Shown piece by piece: positions 1-8,144 of a stretch of DNA of 64,000 bases (its first letter is position 1; the number at the start of each line of letters is the position of its first letter). The DNA comes from an uncultured Eubacteriales bacterium. GTDB lineage: Bacteria; Bacillota; Clostridia; Christensenellales; CAG-917. The notes under the pieces are model-generated. The model was not told where the DNA came from and ran no database searches. It was given only the letters and a program-made list of their open reading frames with translations. The position numbers were made by a program, and so were the translations under genes. The stretch is taken from assembly GCA_900549225.1 (NCBI GenBank), contig URNP01000006.1:1-64000 (forward strand), written 5' to 3'.

Positions 1-32
1 CGCCGTGGATTCCCTTTTAAGGGGGAACGGCG
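1..32. repeat. Hairpin-forming sequence at the window edge
   Basis: CGCCGT (1-6) pairs with ACGGCG (27-32), and an inner TTCCCTT/AAGGGGGAA stem closes on a short loop. The left side is cut by the window edge, so it could be part of a terminator of an upstream gene or of a dispersed palindromic repeat. Nothing else was seen between 33 and 115. Confidence 0.35.
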
Positions 33-115
33 GTAGGGGAAACACGTGAGGAAGGGGGAAGTTGTAGATTAAAGTGTCAAACGTGCTCTTGTTGAGAGAT
101 GGTATATAAAATAAT

Positions 116-1237
116 ATGAATATCAGCATAATGCTAAAACCGGCGTCGTCAAATTGTAATTTGCGATGCAAATACTGCTTCTATAACTCTCTGTCCGATT
201 GCAGAGAGATGCCTTCGCACGGGCTGATGAGCGAGCAAACTCTTCGCGCTACGCTCAAAAAGGCGTTCGATTTTGCAGGAAACGATAGGGTTATGTTGTC
301 TTTTCAAGGCGGAGAACCTCTGCTTGCAGGCAAGGACTTTTTCAGAAAACTCCACGAGATAATCCGTGAACTCAACGTCAATCGCGCCCCTGTAAGTATA
401 GGCGTGCAGACCAACGGTACGCTCATCGACGACGAGTGGTGCGCCATATTCAAAAGAGGCGGATATCTCATCGGATTGAGCCTTGACGGCGACGAAATCG
501 CAGATTCTTTGCGTGTCGACGCAAGCGGGAATTCGACCTTCGAGCGTGCGCTCAACGGCGCGAAATTGTTGCAAAAATACGGAGTTGAATTCAATATCCT
601 CACCGTGCTTACCAAGCAGGTTGCAAACAGAATCGTGCCTATATACAGGTTTTTCAAAAAGCAGAATTTCAAGCACTTGCAGTTTATACCCATGCTCAAG
701 CCCTTGCGCCTTGACGAGAGCGGAAAACCGTTGCCCGAAAAGACCTACGGCGAGCCGTTCCCGAGCGAGAGTGAGGATTATTCCGTGTCGAGCGAGGATT
801 ATTGCGAGTTTTTGGAAAAGTGCTTTTCGCTATATCTCAAAGACTGTATGGACGGCAAGTATACTTCCATACGCCAGTTTGACAATTTCGTGCGCCTTGC
901 GCACTTCGAGTGCCCCGAACAGTGCGGAATGGAAGGGCATTGCTGTCATCAATTCGTCATCGAAGGCGACGGAGAGGTCTATCCGTGCGATTTTTATTGT
1001 CTGGATTGCTACGCAATGGGCAATATAAACGACACGGACTTTTTTGCACTGTCAAAGCACCCGATTGCAGTCGAATTTATCAAAGAGAGTATGATTGTGG
1101 AGGACAAGTGCAAGGAGTGCAAATATTTCCGTATGTGCCGCAACGGTTGCAAACGCGAGCGTATCGACCTCGACAAATGCGCCGCCTACAAAAAGTTTTT
1201 CGCCTACGCCTTGCCGCACTTGAAAAGAATCAGCTGA
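116..1237 (+). CDS. Anaerobic sulfatase-maturating enzyme (radical SAM/SPASM)
   Basis: This enzyme class oxidises an active-site Cys or Ser of a type I sulfatase to C-alpha-formylglycine in the anaerobic cytosol. The 373-aa length is typical. The radical-SAM cluster motif CNLRCKYC places cysteines at 14, 18 and 21 and is preceded by KPASS as in clostridial anSME. FQGGEP is the SAM-binding GGE-type motif. A cysteine-rich SPASM region follows (about 260-350), including YPCDFY with Asp292, which lines up with the catalytic Asp of Clostridium perfringens anSME, and the closing CKECKYFRMCRNGC. No sulfatase gene is in the window, so the substrate is elsewhere. The ATG at 116 has no clear Shine-Dalgarno; a TATAAA lies just upstream, so initiation may be atypical. 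Other SPASM peptide-maturing enzymes are a less likely alternative. Confidence 0.9.
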   Translation: MNISIMLKPASSNCNLRCKYCFYNSLSDCREMPSHGLMSEQTLRATLKKAFDFAGNDRVMLSFQGGEPLLAGKDFFRKLHEIIRELNVNRAPVSIGVQTNGTLIDDEWCAIFKRGGYLIGLSLDGDEIADSLRVDASGNSTFERALNGAKLLQKYGVEFNILTVLTKQVANRIVPIYRFFKKQNFKHLQFIPMLKPLRLDESGKPLPEKTYGEPFPSESEDYSVSSEDYCEFLEKCFSLYLKDCMDGKYTSIRQFDNFVRLAHFECPEQCGMEGHCCHQFVIEGDGEVYPCDFYCLDCYAMGNINDTDFFALSKHPIAVEFIKESMIVEDKCKECKYFRMCRNGCKRERIDLDKCAAYKKFFAYALPHLKRIS

Positions 1238-1350
1238 AATTGCTTTGGCTTTTAGCGCGTTTGCGTTGTATGGATTATTTCATACGTCATTGCGAGCACA
1301 ATGCTGCCGTGCAAATCTCAACATAGCAACATTTTGGAATTGAAAAAAAG

Positions 1351-1380
1351 AAACGACGGATTCAAAATCCGCCGTTTATA
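1351..1380. terminator. Hairpin terminator downstream of the sulfatase maturase
   Basis: Arms 1351-1361 and 1367-1377 pair with one mismatch around a TTCAA-type loop, followed by TATATTTT. It overlaps the stop codon of the convergent XRE gene, so the two transcripts share this end. Confidence 0.6.
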
Positions 1381-1597
1381 TTTTGTTTCCAAATTCATCT
1401 TCAAGCTCAAGCAAATAATCCGTGCTTACCTTAAAAAACTTTGATATTGAGATTAGTGCAGATGCGGTGGGTTCGGTTTTCCCTAGTTCCCATTTTGCAA
1501 TGGCAGATTGACTCACTTGCAATGCTTTTGCAAGTTCGTACTGGCTCAATTCTTGTGATTCTCTTAAATCTTTTATGATGTCTTTGAACATAATCAA
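1376..1597 (-). CDS. XRE-family (Cro/CI-type) transcriptional regulator
   Basis: The 73-aa protein is a single helix-turn-helix domain: LSQYELAKALQVSQSAIAKWE is the classic HTH_3 recognition segment (about residues 17-37), and there is almost nothing outside it. Such minimal repressors usually act as dimers on short palindromes. Three matching palindromes lie directly upstream in the divergent promoter to the 1713 lipoprotein gene, so it probably represses that gene and perhaps itself. The start is uncertain: TTG at 1597 has an AGGA six bases upstream, while the in-frame ATG at 1591 has it twelve bases upstream; I prefer the TTG. The locus is visibly more AT-rich than its neighbours. Confidence 0.85.
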   Translation of the reverse strand: MIMFKDIIKDLRESQELSQYELAKALQVSQSAIAKWELGKTEPTASALISISKFFKVSTDYLLELEDEFGNKI

Positions 1598-1611
1598 AGA
1601 ATATCCTATTT

Positions 1612-1676
1612 AAGTATTTTTGTACTTGACAAGTCTAAAAAGACTTAATATAATATCATTAAGTACAAAAGTACTT
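1612..1676. promoter_or_regulatory. Three-palindrome operator, probable XRE binding region
   Basis: Three 16-bp inverted repeats with the same architecture occur here: AAGTAT-TTTT-GTACTT (1612-1627, one mismatch), AAGTCT-AAAA-AGACTT (1631-1646, perfect) and AAGTAC-AAAA-GTACTT (1661-1676, perfect). All fit AAGTNN-N4-NNACTT. The first overlaps the -35 box, the second fills the -35/-10 spacer and the third covers the expected transcription start, which is the layout of a repressor operator. Confidence 0.75.
1626..1654 (+). promoter_or_regulatory. Consensus sigma-A promoter of the lipoprotein gene
   Basis: TTGACA at 1626-1631 and TATAAT at 1649-1654 are separated by 17 bp, a perfect consensus. 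It points towards the lipoprotein at 1713 and is fully embedded in the three palindromes, so the gene is likely strongly expressed when derepressed. Confidence 0.85.
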
Positions 1677-1712
1677 GAGTGCATTACGGCTATAATATAG
1701 GAGGAGTTAACA

Positions 1713-2243
1713 ATGAAGATTAGAAAAGTGCCAATTTTAATCGTTGCAGTTATGTTGCTAAGCACTCTTGTTTGTTTTCAACTGGTTGCTTGCAATAAAA
1801 ATGATGATGTTGACAATAACGCAAAGAATCCTGCTGATGAGTATCAAGAGATTGAGTTGACAGTATCGAATTTTTTTGATTATTTTATCCCGAATACAGT
1901 GTCAACACTTATTTCGACATCGAGAGATCCGTATATCAACAGCGTATACTATGATAAGTATAAGGTAGACTATAGTGTTAAATGCAAGTATTCAAAAGCA
2001 ATATGTAAGAATGTTTCTATTGAATTTAAGGTTGATACCGATACATATAAAGATAGCGAAGGTAATTCTCAAAGATATGATATAACAAAAACAATGGAGC
2101 TAACAGATGACGGAAAGGGCGATATATCTTATAATTATATCGATATGTATATGCCTAGCTTGTATCAGAGTGAAGGAGGAATTGTTTTATCTAAAAGCAC
2201 GCTAACTAGTGTTTCGGGTACAATTAAAATTCCTAAAGAGTAA
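1713..2243 (+). CDS. Small secreted lipoprotein of unknown function
   Basis: The 176-aa product has a lysine/arginine start, a hydrophobic segment (about 8-26) and a lipobox ending in LVAC, so Cys27 would be lipidated and the protein anchored outside the membrane. After an acidic Asn/Asp linker the mature part is polar, tyrosine-rich and looks beta-rich; I recognise no family. AGGAGG at 1699-1704 precedes the ATG at ideal distance. It is transcribed divergently from the XRE regulator, from a consensus promoter covered by that regulator's likely operators. Codon use is AT-rich compared with the flanking genes, which suggests the regulator-lipoprotein pair was acquired together. Homologous lipoproteins paired with XRE genes elsewhere would support this. 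Confidence 0.75.
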   Translation: MKIRKVPILIVAVMLLSTLVCFQLVACNKNDDVDNNAKNPADEYQEIELTVSNFFDYFIPNTVSTLISTSRDPYINSVYYDKYKVDYSVKCKYSKAICKNVSIEFKVDTDTYKDSEGNSQRYDITKTMELTDDGKGDISYNYIDMYMPSLYQSEGGIVLSKSTLTSVSGTIKIPKE

Positions 2244-2277
2244 AAATAAAATGGTATGTTAAAAGTTGCTATAAAAA

Positions 2278-2312
2278 GGCTGCCGCACGTTTGGGTGTGG
2301 CAGTCTTTTTAT
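2278..2312 (+). terminator. Intrinsic terminator of the lipoprotein gene
   Basis: Arms 2278-2288 and 2295-2305 form an 11-bp stem with G-U pairs around a 6-nt loop, followed by TTTTTAT. It lies between convergent genes and may also help to stop clpB transcription. Confidence 0.75.
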
Positions 2313-2339
2313 AATTTATTTAGTTTATGACACTTTTTA

Positions 2340-4928
2340 TCAGTGCTTTGAAGTGACAAGCATTTCGCCGTCTTTTGCGTCAACGACGATTGTGTCGCCT
2401 TCGTCCATATTGCCTTGCAAGATCGTGCGCGCGACTTTGGTTTCGACGTTGCTTTCGATATAGCGCTTCAAGGGTCTTGCGCCGAAGGTTACGTCGTAGC
2501 CGCCGTCAACGATGAGGTCTTTTGCCGCTTGCGTGACTTCGAGTTTGAGGTTTTGCTTGTCGAGTCTCGATTCGAGTTTCTTGAGCATAATGTCGATGAT
2601 CTTGTAGACGTTTTCTCTCGAAAGCGGAGTGAAGAGCACCGTGTCGTCAAGTCTGTTGAGGAACTCGGGGCGGAAGGTTTGTTTGAGCAGTTTGTCGATC
2701 TGCGCCTTTGCGTCGTCGGTGATATTGCCCTTGTCGTCGATATTGTCGAGGATAATATTGCTGCCGAGGTTGGAGGTCAGAATTATGATCGTATTCTTGA
2801 AGTTGACCGTTCTGCCTTGGCTGTCGGTGATTCTGCCGTCGTCGAGCACTTGGAGCAGGATATTGAACACGTCGGGGTGAGCCTTCTCGATCTCGTCGAA
2901 AAGCACCACGGAGTAGGGTTTTCTTCTCACGGCTTCGGTGAGTTGACCGCCCTCGTCGTATCCCACGTATCCCGGAGGCGCACCTATAAGACGTGATACG
3001 CTAAATTTTTCCATATACTCCGTCATATCGATACGCACGATATTGCGCTCGTCGTCAAAGAGATAGGACGCAAGAGTCTTTGCAAGTTCCGTCTTGCCAA
3101 CGCCCGTAGGCCCGAGGAAGAGGAACGAGCCGATAGGTCTATTCTCGTCTGAGATTCCCGCACGCGAACGGAGCACCGCTTCGCTCACCGCATTCACGGC
3201 TTCGTCCTGTCCGATGACTCTCTTGTGAAGTTCGTCGGAGAGGTGAAGGAGTTTCTCTTTTTCGCTTTCCATAAGTTTGGTCACGGGGATTCCCGTCCAC
3301 TTTGCCACGATTTTTGCGATTTCGTCGGAAGTCACTTCGTCACGGAGCAGAGTAGAGCCTTTTGCGGATTTCTTTTCTGCCTCTTCGAGTTTCTTCGTGA
3401 GGGAAGGCAGTTCACCGTATTGCAGTTGCGCCGCTTTGCCGTAGTCGCTGTTGCGTTTCGCCTCTTCGATTTGGAGATTGACGCGGTCGATTTCGGCTTT
3501 GGTGTCCTGAACGCTGTTGATTTCCTTCTTTTCGTTCTCCCATTGCGCCTTCATCTCGTTGAATTTGTCGTGAAGTTCGGCAAGTTCCTTTTTGATGGAT
3601 TCGCGACGGTCGACGGAGAGTTTGTCGGTTTCTTTTTCAAGAGCCATTTCCTCGATTTCGAGTTGCATAATCTTGCGGCTGATGACGTCCATTTCGGTGG
3701 GCATACTGTCGATCTCGGTGCGGATCATGGCGCACGCCTCGTCCACGAGGTCGATTGCCTTGTCCGGCAAGAATCTGTCGGTGATATATCTGTCCGAGAG
3801 GGTTGCCGCCGCAACGAGCGACTGATCGTGAATACGCACGCCGTGGAAGATTTCGTATCTTTCTTTCAAGCCACGCAGTATCGCGATCGTATCCTCAACC
3901 GTAGGTTCGTTGACCATAACGGGTTGAAAACGTCTTTCGAGCGCAGGATCTTTTTCGATATATTTGCGGTATTCGTCGAGGGTGGTTGCGCCGATGCAGT
4001 GCAGTTCGCCTCTTGCAAGCATAGGCTTGAGAAGGTTGCCTGCGTCCATACTGCCTTCGGTTTTGCCTGCGCCGACGATGGTGTGAAGTTCATCGATAAA
4101 CAGCAACATTCTGCCGTTTTGCTTTTTGATTTCACCCAAAACCGCTTTGAGTCTTTCTTCAAATTCGCCACGATATTTCGCGCCTGCGATAAGAGCGCCC
4201 ATATCGAGTGCGAAGATATGTTTGTCTTTGAGTCCTTCGGGAACGTCGCCTCTTACGATACGTTGAGCAAGTCCTTCGGCTATTGCGGTTTTGCCGACGC
4301 CTGCCTCACCGATAAGAACGGGGTTGTTCTTGGTTTTTCTCGACAAAATTCTAATGACGTTTCTTATTTCGTCGTCACGACCGATGACGGGATCGAGTTG
4401 TCCGCGAGCGGCTCTTTCGACCATATCGTGACCGTATTTGTTGAGAACGTCGTAGGTGTCTTCGGGGCTATCGTTTGTCACCTTCGAGGTTTTAACTTGC
4501 GAAAGCGCGCTCATAAAGTCCTTTTTCGTGAGTTTACACTTTGCAAATGCGGCTTTGAGGGCAGGGGTGGGATTGTCGAGAATCGCGGCAAATATATGCT
4601 CCACGCTGACGAAATCGTCGCCTTGTTTTTTTGCGTCTTTCTCTGCTTGCGAGAGCATAAGCGAGGCGTCTTGGCTCAGATACACTTCTCCTGCGCCGCT
4701 ACCCGTGACCGACGGCATTTGCGAGAGAATCCTATCGATTTCTCTCAAAAGTTGCGGTGCGTCCGCTCCGCATTTGGTGACGAGTCTGGGGATAAGACCT
4801 TCCTCGTCGTTGAGCAACGCATACGCGATATGCTCCTTGCAAAGTTGTTGATGATGCCTTTCAAGCGCAAGGTTTTGCGCGGCATTTATAGCGTCAAGCG
4901 CTTTCTTCGTGAATTTGTTGGTGTCCAT
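2340..4928 (-). CDS. clpB: ATP-dependent disaggregase ClpB (Hsp100)
   Basis: ClpB is a hexameric AAA+ chaperone that threads aggregated proteins through its pore together with DnaK/DnaJ/GrpE in the cytosol. The 862-aa length is standard. In order: double Clp_N repeat (about 1-145), first AAA module with Walker A GEAGVGKT (207-214), a long coiled-coil M domain (about 405-525) that distinguishes ClpB from ClpC/ClpA, and a second AAA module with GPTGVGKT (606-613) and the [11 protein letters not shown] region. No ClpP-docking loop was recognised. The ATG at 4928 is preceded by AAAGGAGGT. Upstream are a consensus-like promoter and a CIRCE element, so HrcA-controlled heat-shock regulation is likely. 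Confidence 0.97.
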   Translation of the reverse strand: MDTNKFTKKALDAINAAQNLALERHHQQLCKEHIAYALLNDEEGLIPRLVTKCGADAPQLLREIDRILSQMPSVTGSGAGEVYLSQDASLMLSQAEKDAKKQGDDFVSVEHIFAAILDNPTPALKAAFAKCKLTKKDFMSALSQVKTSKVTNDSPEDTYDVLNKYGHDMVERAARGQLDPVIGRDDEIRNVIRILSRKTKNNPVLIGEAGVGKTAIAEGLAQRIVRGDVPEGLKDKHIFALDMGALIAGAKYRGEFEERLKAVLGEIKKQNGRMLLFIDELHTIVGAGKTEGSMDAGNLLKPMLARGELHCIGATTLDEYRKYIEKDPALERRFQPVMVNEPTVEDTIAILRGLKERYEIFHGVRIHDQSLVAAATLSDRYITDRFLPDKAIDLVDEACAMIRTEIDSMPTEMDVISRKIMQLEIEEMALEKETDKLSVDRRESIKKELAELHDKFNEMKAQWENEKKEINSVQDTKAEIDRVNLQIEEAKRNSDYGKAAQLQYGELPSLTKKLEEAEKKSAKGSTLLRDEVTSDEIAKIVAKWTGIPVTKLMESEKEKLLHLSDELHKRVIGQDEAVNAVSEAVLRSRAGISDENRPIGSFLFLGPTGVGKTELAKTLASYLFDDERNIVRIDMTEYMEKFSVSRLIGAPPGYVGYDEGGQLTEAVRRKPYSVVLFDEIEKAHPDVFNILLQVLDDGRITDSQGRTVNFKNTIIILTSNLGSNIILDNIDDKGNITDDAKAQIDKLLKQTFRPEFLNRLDDTVLFTPLSRENVYKIIDIMLKKLESRLDKQNLKLEVTQAAKDLIVDGGYDVTFGARPLKRYIESNVETKVARTILQGNMDEGDTIVVDAKDGEMLVTSKH

Positions 4929-5017
4929 AGTTCATACCTCCTTTGAAATATGTTCTGTGTCGTGCTATCATAGATTCGCTTCGATTACCAATCTTTGGCA
5001 CTCTTTTTATCCAACTG

Positions 5018-5044
5018 TTAGCACTCTTTATCTTCGATTGCTAA
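5018..5044. promoter_or_regulatory. CIRCE element (HrcA operator) upstream of clpB
   Basis: TTAGCACTC (5018-5026), nine bases, GATTGCTAA (5036-5044) matches the CIRCE consensus TTAGCACTC-N9-GAGTGCTAA with one mismatch. It overlaps the expected clpB transcription start. A further lone half-site, TTGGCACTC, lies at 4995-5003 and may be a decayed second copy. Confidence 0.85.
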
Positions 5045-5071
5045 TTATATCACCAAATTTTGAATTGTCAA
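5044..5071 (-). promoter_or_regulatory. clpB promoter
   Basis: On the minus strand TTGACA (5071-5066) and TATAAT (5049-5044) are 16 bp apart. The -10 box abuts the CIRCE element, so HrcA binding would block initiation. Confidence 0.8.
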
Positions 5072-5189
5072 TATATTCTGCACAAAAATTTAGAGTTTTT
5101 TTCAACGAGGTTTTAGGTAAGAGAAAAGTTATAAAAAAAATACGCATTCCCGATTGAAAAATGCGTACTTTGGTTGAAAGCGCAATGGT

Positions 5190-5393
5190 TTATTCTTCGA
5201 TTTTTGTTACGACGGGTTTTCCGTCCGAATCGAGAAGGGGAGTGATTCAGGCACCGTCACTGTCGTGAGTCAAAAGATAGTTTACGCACGTTTGTGTGTC
5301 AACGATTATCGTAAATTCCGCTCCGAACAGGGAAGTGTCACCGTATACTTTTTTGAATCGTTTTTCGTTTTTTTTGAATTTTCGTAGTCGTAA
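5190..5393 (-). pseudogene. Decayed DUF6440-like small protein gene
   Basis: Reading the minus strand gives a coherent protein (FKKVYGD...FTIIVDTQTCVNYLL...) that then hits an in-frame TGA at 5249-5247 and continues in the same frame as ITPLLDSDGKPVVTKIEE before a TAA at 5192-5190. The segments 'VDTxTxVNYL' and 'TPLLDxDGKPV' are the hallmark of DUF6440 small proteins. An AGGAG sits at 5400-5396, but the frame has no ATG/GTG/TTG where one is expected, and an 8-A run at 5369-5362 may carry a frameshift. So there is an internal stop and no good start. Selenocysteine read-through is conceivable but nothing supports it. Family assignment is from memory of the motif. Confidence 0.55.
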
Positions 5394-5422
5394 CGCTCCT
5401 ATTTATATCGTGTGAATAATTT

Positions 5423-6004
5423 TTATTTTTTCACGAAGCAACGCTCGGCGAGCGGACAGGTTGCGTAGGTGATAAACTCGTCGTAGGAGTATTTTCCGGG
5501 ATTGTCAACGCACCAAATCACCGTGTTTATCATTCCGCCTGCCACGAAAGTGGAGAGTATCTGCAAAGGAAGTTTGATTTCGTACGAGTCTTTGTATTTT
5601 GAGAGTTGATACTTTATCGAGTGCGCGATTGAGTCTTGTATCGTGCTGATGACCTTGCCGTTGCGGTTGCAACGAATTATGTTTGCGATATGATTGTGCT
5701 TGTCAAAGAAGAAATCAACGCCCATAACTATCATCGAATTAAGAGTTTCGGTGGGGGTGGTGAATTTCGTGTCTTTTGTGAATTTTTGGTAGAGATCGTC
5801 CTTGAGTTCCTCGAGCGCAAAGGACAAAAGATGATATTTGTCCTCGAAGTGTGCGTAGAACGTGGCGCGGTTGACCATCGCTCTGTTGCAAAGGTCGATG
5901 ACGCTGATTTTCTCGATAGAATCTTCTTCCATCATATCGAGCAAGGTATTGCTTAAAAGTTTCCTCGTGCGAACGATGCGCAAATCTTCCTTTTGAGCAG
6001 GCAT
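5423..6004 (-). CDS. TetR/AcrR-family regulator, divergent from an ABC exporter
   Basis: The 193-aa protein has an N-terminal TetR helix-turn-helix (about 10-55: SIEKISVIDLCNRAMVNRATFYAHFEDK, with the typical T-FY-HF ending) and a C-terminal helical ligand/dimer domain of the TetR_C type. The start is set at the ATG at 6004 because GGAGG lies five bases upstream; an in-frame TTG at 6016 overlaps that site and is unlikely. It is divergent from the heterodimeric exporter genes beginning at 6291, the usual arrangement for a local drug-responsive repressor. The ligand is unknown. Two bases upstream of the -35 region nothing longer than short palindromes was found, so the operator is not defined. 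Confidence 0.85.
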   Translation of the reverse strand: MPAQKEDLRIVRTRKLLSNTLLDMMEEDSIEKISVIDLCNRAMVNRATFYAHFEDKYHLLSFALEELKDDLYQKFTKDTKFTTPTETLNSMIVMGVDFFFDKHNHIANIIRCNRNGKVISTIQDSIAHSIKYQLSKYKDSYEIKLPLQILSTFVAGGMINTVIWCVDNPGKYSYDEFITYATCPLAERCFVKK

Positions 6005-6033
6005 AATGTCCTCCAAACCATATCGTTGTATAA

Positions 6034-6063
6034 ATTATTGCACAGATACCCCGTTTTTGTCAA
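6034..6063 (-). promoter_or_regulatory. Probable tetR promoter
   Basis: On the minus strand TTGACA (6063-6058) and AATAAT (6039-6034) are 18 bp apart, about 30 bp upstream of the TetR start codon. Confidence 0.55.
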
Positions 6064-6170
6064 GATATCTCCACAAACAACGTTTTGCCCTTTTCGGAAT
6101 TTTGCAACGCATATAAGGATAAAAGTATATTAAAATATATTTAATATTTATAATTATTTACGCCAATTCG

Positions 6171-6199
6171 TTGACATTTTTTTCAAATAATTGTAAATA
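6171..6199 (+). promoter_or_regulatory. Possible promoter of the ABC exporter operon
   Basis: TTGACA at 6171-6176 is a perfect -35; 17 bp later is TAAATA (6194-6199), a weak -10, and TAGAAT at 6198-6203 is closer to consensus but 21 bp away. The -35 is convincing and the -10 is not settled. Confidence 0.4.
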
Positions 6200-6290
6200 G
6201 AATATTGCAACGATTATGCAATCGTGTGGAATGTTTTGCATACGACAAATCGGTTTTTACACTTTCGCGATAGGCGATGTTAAGGAGATT

Positions 6291-8144
6291 ATGGCAAACG
6301 AAAAAAATAAAGCACCGAGGGCAAAAAACGGCGTAAGAAAACTGGCAAGGTGCGTGGGAGAATATAAAGTTCCCGCGATTTTCACGTCCGTTCTCGTTGC
6401 GCTGGAAGTCCTCTTTGAAATTTTGATTCCGCTCATTATGGCGCAAATCGTCAACGTCGGTATGGTCGAAGGCGCCACTACGTTTACTTTTTCGCTCAAA
6501 CTGGGCAAGACGTCTTACGATTTGTTCACGATGAACGATCGCGTATGGTTTATCGTAATTTGCGGCGCAATGATGGTGGGTATGGCACTCATATCCCTGT
6601 TTTTCGGCGCATTTTCGGGCAAACTCGCCTCAACCGCTTCGACGGGGTTTGCAAAGAACCTGCGCAGAACTATGTTCTATAAAATCGAGAATTTCTCTTT
6701 TGCAAACCTTGACAGATTCAACACCGCAAGCCTCGTGACAAGGCTCACGACGGACGTAACAAATATGCAGATGGCGTTTCAGATCATCACGCGTATGCTC
6801 GTGCGCTCGCCGTTTATGTTCATCCTTGCGATGCTTATGTCCATTTCGATAAGCCCGGATCTGTCGTTGATTTTTGCGGCGGCGATTCCCGTGCTTTTGG
6901 TTGGACTTTTCGTCGGGGTCAAGATCGTATTCCCGAGATTCGAGAAAATGCTCAGAAAGTACGACGATATGAACGAATCCACGCAGGAAAACCTCATCGG
7001 TATCCGCGCGGTCAAGGCGTTCGTGAGAGAGGACAACGAGATCGACAAGTTCAAAAAGGTCAGTTCCGCAGTGCAAAAACTGCAGTTTTCTGCCGAAAAA
7101 ATCATCGTCGTCGCATTCCCGTTTATGCAAATCATCACTTATGCGTGCATGATTTGCGTCGCTTGGTTTGGCGGAAACGATATTATCGTAGGCAAAATGC
7201 AACTTGGCGACTTCACGGCGTTTTTGAGTTACATAATGCAAATTCTTATGTCGCTCATTATGGTTGCGATGGGCTTTATGAATATCGTTATGTCACGTGC
7301 TTCTATGGACCGTATCGTTGAAATCCTCGACGAAAAAATCGATATCGAGGACGCTCCCGACGCACAGGATATAAATGTTAAGGACGGCAGTATCGACTTC
7401 GACAACGTGGACTTTTCCTACTCGAAATCTCACGACGTTCTCAACCTTGAAAATATCGATTTGCACATTAAGAGCGGTGAAACCATCGGAATTATCGGTG
7501 GCACGGGTTCTGCAAAATCCACGCTCGTGCAACTTATTCCCAGACTTTACGACGTTCTTGACGGCGAAGTCAAGGTTGGCGGCGTAAACGTAAAAGACTA
7601 CAAACTCGAGAATCTGCGCGATTCCGTCGCTATGGTTTTGCAAAAGAACGTGCTCTTCAGCGGCACGATTAAGCAAAATCTTATGTGGGGCAACAAGGAC
7701 GCCACCGACGAGGAAATCGAGCACGCCGCAAAAGCCGCACAAGCGCACGATTTCATTATGTCTTTCCCCGACGGTTACGAAACCGAACTCGGACAGGGCG
7801 GCGTAAACGTGTCGGGCGGACAAAAGCAACGTCTTTGCATTGCTCGTGCGCTTTTGAAGCACCCCAAGATTATGATTATGGACGATTCTACCTCCGCTGT
7901 CGACACCGCAACCGACGCGGCGATCAGATCGGGCCTCAAAAAAGAGTTCTCGGATACGACGGTTCTCATCATCGCTCAACGTATTTCTTCGGTTGAGGAC
8001 GCGGACAGAATCATAGTTATGAACGACGGAAAGATAGACGCCGTCGGCACTCACGATGAGTTGCTCGCAACCAACGAGATCTATCGGGACGTATACAATT
8101 CCCAAAAGAAAGGAAGCGACGAGGAGGTGAGCGTCAATGCCTAA
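6291..8144 (+). CDS. ABC exporter half-transporter with degenerate ATP site
   Basis: This 617-aa protein has an N-terminal six-helix ABC exporter domain (about 25-320) and a C-terminal nucleotide-binding domain. The NBD carries Walker A GGTGSAKS (403-410, Ala408 replacing the second Gly), signature VSGGQ, Walker B ending in Asp532 where the catalytic Glu normally sits, and Gln563 instead of the H-loop His. That combination marks the non-catalytic subunit of heterodimeric exporters such as BmrCD, LmrCD and TM287/288. The start is the ATG at 6291 after AAGGAG; the frame extends upstream to 6216 but without a ribosome site. It overlaps the next gene by 8 bp and is divergent from a TetR gene, suggesting a regulated drug or lipid exporter. 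Confidence 0.92.
   Translation: MANEKNKAPRAKNGVRKLARCVGEYKVPAIFTSVLVALEVLFEILIPLIMAQIVNVGMVEGATTFTFSLKLGKTSYDLFTMNDRVWFIVICGAMMVGMALISLFFGAFSGKLASTASTGFAKNLRRTMFYKIENFSFANLDRFNTASLVTRLTTDVTNMQMAFQIITRMLVRSPFMFILAMLMSISISPDLSLIFAAAIPVLLVGLFVGVKIVFPRFEKMLRKYDDMNESTQENLIGIRAVKAFVREDNEIDKFKKVSSAVQKLQFSAEKIIVVAFPFMQIITYACMICVAWFGGNDIIVGKMQLGDFTAFLSYIMQILMSLIMVAMGFMNIVMSRASMDRIVEILDEKIDIEDAPDAQDINVKDGSIDFDNVDFSYSKSHDVLNLENIDLHIKSGETIGIIGGTGSAKSTLVQLIPRLYDVLDGEVKVGGVNVKDYKLENLRDSVAMVLQKNVLFSGTIKQNLMWGNKDATDEEIEHAAKAAQAHDFIMSFPDGYETELGQGGVNVSGGQKQRLCIARALLKHPKIMIMDDSTSAVDTATDAAIRSGLKKEFSDTTVLIIAQRISSVEDADRIIVMNDGKIDAVGTHDELLATNEIYRDVYNSQKKGSDEEVSVNA

Noticed and set aside
3225..4946. 573-codon open frame on the plus strand opposite clpB
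   Set aside because: It is a mirror of the clpB coding sequence (Phe/Val/Asp-rich, no domain, no ribosome site); clpB is unambiguous on the minus strand.
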